A DNA stretch of 64,000 bases. It comes from Novosphingobium sp. (GTDB lineage: Bacteria > Pseudomonadota > Alphaproteobacteria > Sphingomonadales > Sphingomonadaceae). The DNA lies in the NCBI GenBank assembly GCA_017744735.1, contig JAGIAR010000010.1, positions 47,609 to 111,608 on the forward strand, written 5' to 3'. The notes under the pieces were generated by a model, which saw nothing but the letters and a program-made list of their open reading frames with translations, made no database searches and was not told where the DNA came from. The position numbers and the translations under genes were made by a program. Position 1 is the first letter of the stretch, and every line of letters begins with the position of its first letter. Positions 62,832 to 64,000 of the stretch are shown in pieces.

Positions 62832-63839
62832 TCAGACGGCTGCTACCGTCTGTTCGATCGCACCGAAGATCGAACGGCGCTGCCCGTCATCCATCCAGAT
62901 GCGGACACTGTCGCCAGATTGGAGGAACGCAGTCTCGGGCCTGCCCCGCAGGATTGTCTCGACCATGCGCTGTTCGGCCAGGCAGGAATAGCCGCGCCCG
63001 CCCTCGCCGACCGGCAGGCCAGGGCCGCCGTCCGCGCCGCGGTTCGAGACGGTGCCCGAACCGACGATCGTCCCGGCGCAGAGGTTGCGAGTCTTCGCCG
63101 CATGGGCGATCAGGCGGCCGAAATCGAAGGTCATGTCCTCGCCCGCATCGGCGCGCCCGAGCGGTTTTCCATTGAGATCGACGCTGAGCGTGCCACGCAG
63201 CCGCCCTCCTCGCCAACGCTCGCCCAGCGCGTCGGGAGTGACGAAGACCGGCGAGAAGGCGCTCGCCGGCTTCGACTGGAAAAATCCGAAGCCTTTTTCC
63301 AGCTCACCCGGAATGAGGTTGCGCAACGACACATCGTTGGCCAGCCCAACAAGGCGGACCGCAGCCAGCGCATCGTCGGGCTCGGTGCCCTGCTCGACAT
63401 CGCCGGTTACAACGACGATCTCGGCTTCGAGGTCGCAGCCCCAGGCCGGATCGGGGAGCGGGATCGGATCGCGCGGGGCAAGGAAGCCGTCGGATCCGCC
63501 CTGGTACATCAACGGGTCGTGCCAGAAGCTTTGCGGAACCGCCGCACCCCGCGCCTTGCGCACCAGTTCGACATGGTTGACGTAGGCCGAACCGTCGGCC
63601 CACTGATATGCGCGGGGCAAGGGCGATAGCGCCTCGCGCTCGTCGAAACGCGTCTGCGGGACCGCATCATGCCCGAGATCGCGTGCCAGCGCGCGCAGGC
63701 GCGGCTCGGCAGCATCCCAATCGTCGAGCGCGGCCTGCAAGGTCGGTGCGATCGCCCCGGCATCGGCATACCGGGCGAGATCGTCCGACACGACCACCAG
63801 TCGCCCGTCGCGGCCACCTTCGAGCGAGGCGAGCTTCAC
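62832..63839 (-). CDS. Fumarylacetoacetate hydrolase family protein
   Basis: 335 residues from a GTG at 63839, which overlaps the stop of the VOC gene (GTGA). The chain begins VKLASLEGGRDGR, contains PLPRAYQWADGSAYVNHVEL, LMYQGGSDGFL, the metal-binding acidic block DLEAEIVVVTGDVEQG and TFDFGRLIAHAAKTRN. It hydrolyses acylpyruvates such as fumarylacetoacetate or fumarylpyruvate at the end of homogentisate or gentisate routes. A 159-bp gap separates it from the lyase gene. Confidence 0.9.
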   Translation of the reverse strand: MKLASLEGGRDGRLVVVSDDLARYADAGAIAPTLQAALDDWDAAEPRLRALARDLGHDAVPQTRFDEREALSPLPRAYQWADGSAYVNHVELVRKARGAAVPQSFWHDPLMYQGGSDGFLAPRDPIPLPDPAWGCDLEAEIVVVTGDVEQGTEPDDALAAVRLVGLANDVSLRNLIPGELEKGFGFFQSKPASAFSPVFVTPDALGERWRGGRLRGTLSVDLNGKPLGRADAGEDMTFDFGRLIAHAAKTRNLCAGTIVGSGTVSNRGADGGPGLPVGEGGRGYSCLAEQRMVETILRGRPETAFLQSGDSVRIWMDDGQRRSIFGAIEQTVAAV

Positions 63840-64000
63840 CTTTTCGGCTCGGTGTGCAGCCACGCTGCATGGCGCGGCGCGCGCCTGGTCGCGGCCCATT
63901 CCTCCAGCATCACCGGGGCGAGGTCTTGGAGCTCGGCATATTGCTCGGGCGTGCCGATGTTGCAGGCGAGCTCAAGCCGGTGCCCGTTGGGATCGAAGAA
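63836..64000 (-). CDS. VOC (glyoxalase/extradiol dioxygenase) superfamily protein, C-terminal part
   Basis: The frame is open into the window end and 54 codons are seen. FFDPNGHRLELACNI has the metal-binding Glu typical of vicinal oxygen chelate proteins, followed by a tail ending WLHTEPKR. Overlap with the FAH gene (GTGA) indicates coupling. An extradiol-type dioxygenase feeding the FAH is likely, but the catalytic His residues are outside the window. Confidence 0.75.
   Translation of the reverse strand, partial: FFDPNGHRLELACNIGTPEQYAELQDLAPVMLEEWAATRRAPRHAAWLHTEPKR

Overview
The window is GC-rich chromosomal DNA from an alphaproteobacterium. Sphingomonadales (Sphingomonas/Novosphingobium-like) is the best fit, judging from two TonB-dependent receptors of the sphingomonad type, the gene families present, and a dispersed palindromic repeat of the kind common in that order. 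The assignment is inference. No integrase, transposase, phage gene or CRISPR array was seen.

Left part (1-21.7 kb): mostly housekeeping. A PQQ dehydrogenase 3' end, a TetR/O-methyltransferase divergent pair, tRNA-Arg(TCT), a queuosine-precursor transporter, a PspC mini-operon, recF, a TesA-like lipoprotein esterase, an ABC ATPase/permease pair, a TonB receptor, an FMN reductase, typA, a GT4 glycosyltransferase, DUF2218/PadR, rarA and tRNA-Thr(TGT).

Middle part (21.8-29.5 kb): a glycolate oxidase and malate synthase operon (glcD-glcE-glcF-glcG-glcB), with an AraC-type gene just upstream.

Right part (29.6-64 kb): a dense accessory catabolic region in several transcription units. (a) CMD protein, SDR, HSL-type hydrolase and feruloyl-CoA-synthase-like ligase, divergent from a Baeyer-Villiger monooxygenase and an SDR. 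(b) acyl-CoA dehydrogenase, CaiB/BaiF CoA-transferase, enoyl-CoA hydratase-like protein, AtuA/DUF1446 protein, ALDH and SDR, followed by a TetR gene. (c) etfB-etfA and an IclR regulator. (d) A second AraC gene and a TonB receptor. (e) An old yellow enzyme, MFS transporter and TetR unit, divergent from a second MFS gene. (f) VOC protein, FAH, aromatic ammonia-lyase, aminotransferase, tannase, esterase and ketopantoate-reductase-like genes.

Together these read as an uptake-to-central-metabolism route. TonB and MFS import would be followed by ester hydrolysis, alcohol/ketone oxidation, Baeyer-Villiger insertion, lactone or ester opening, CoA activation and beta-oxidation-like steps with a dedicated ETF. 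Glyoxylate handling by glcB may follow. The substrate is not known; a cyclic terpenoid or phenylpropanoid-type compound is a guess.

The strongest non-gene signal is regulatory. Three promoters (AraC 29.4 kb, CMD operon, BVMO operon) share TTGACA-N16-TATxxx, with a 14-bp palindrome ATAC(C/T)-N4-(G/A)GTAT at the -10/start region. A second palindrome family (CGC-NACA-GCG) links the acyl-CoA dehydrogenase and etf promoters.
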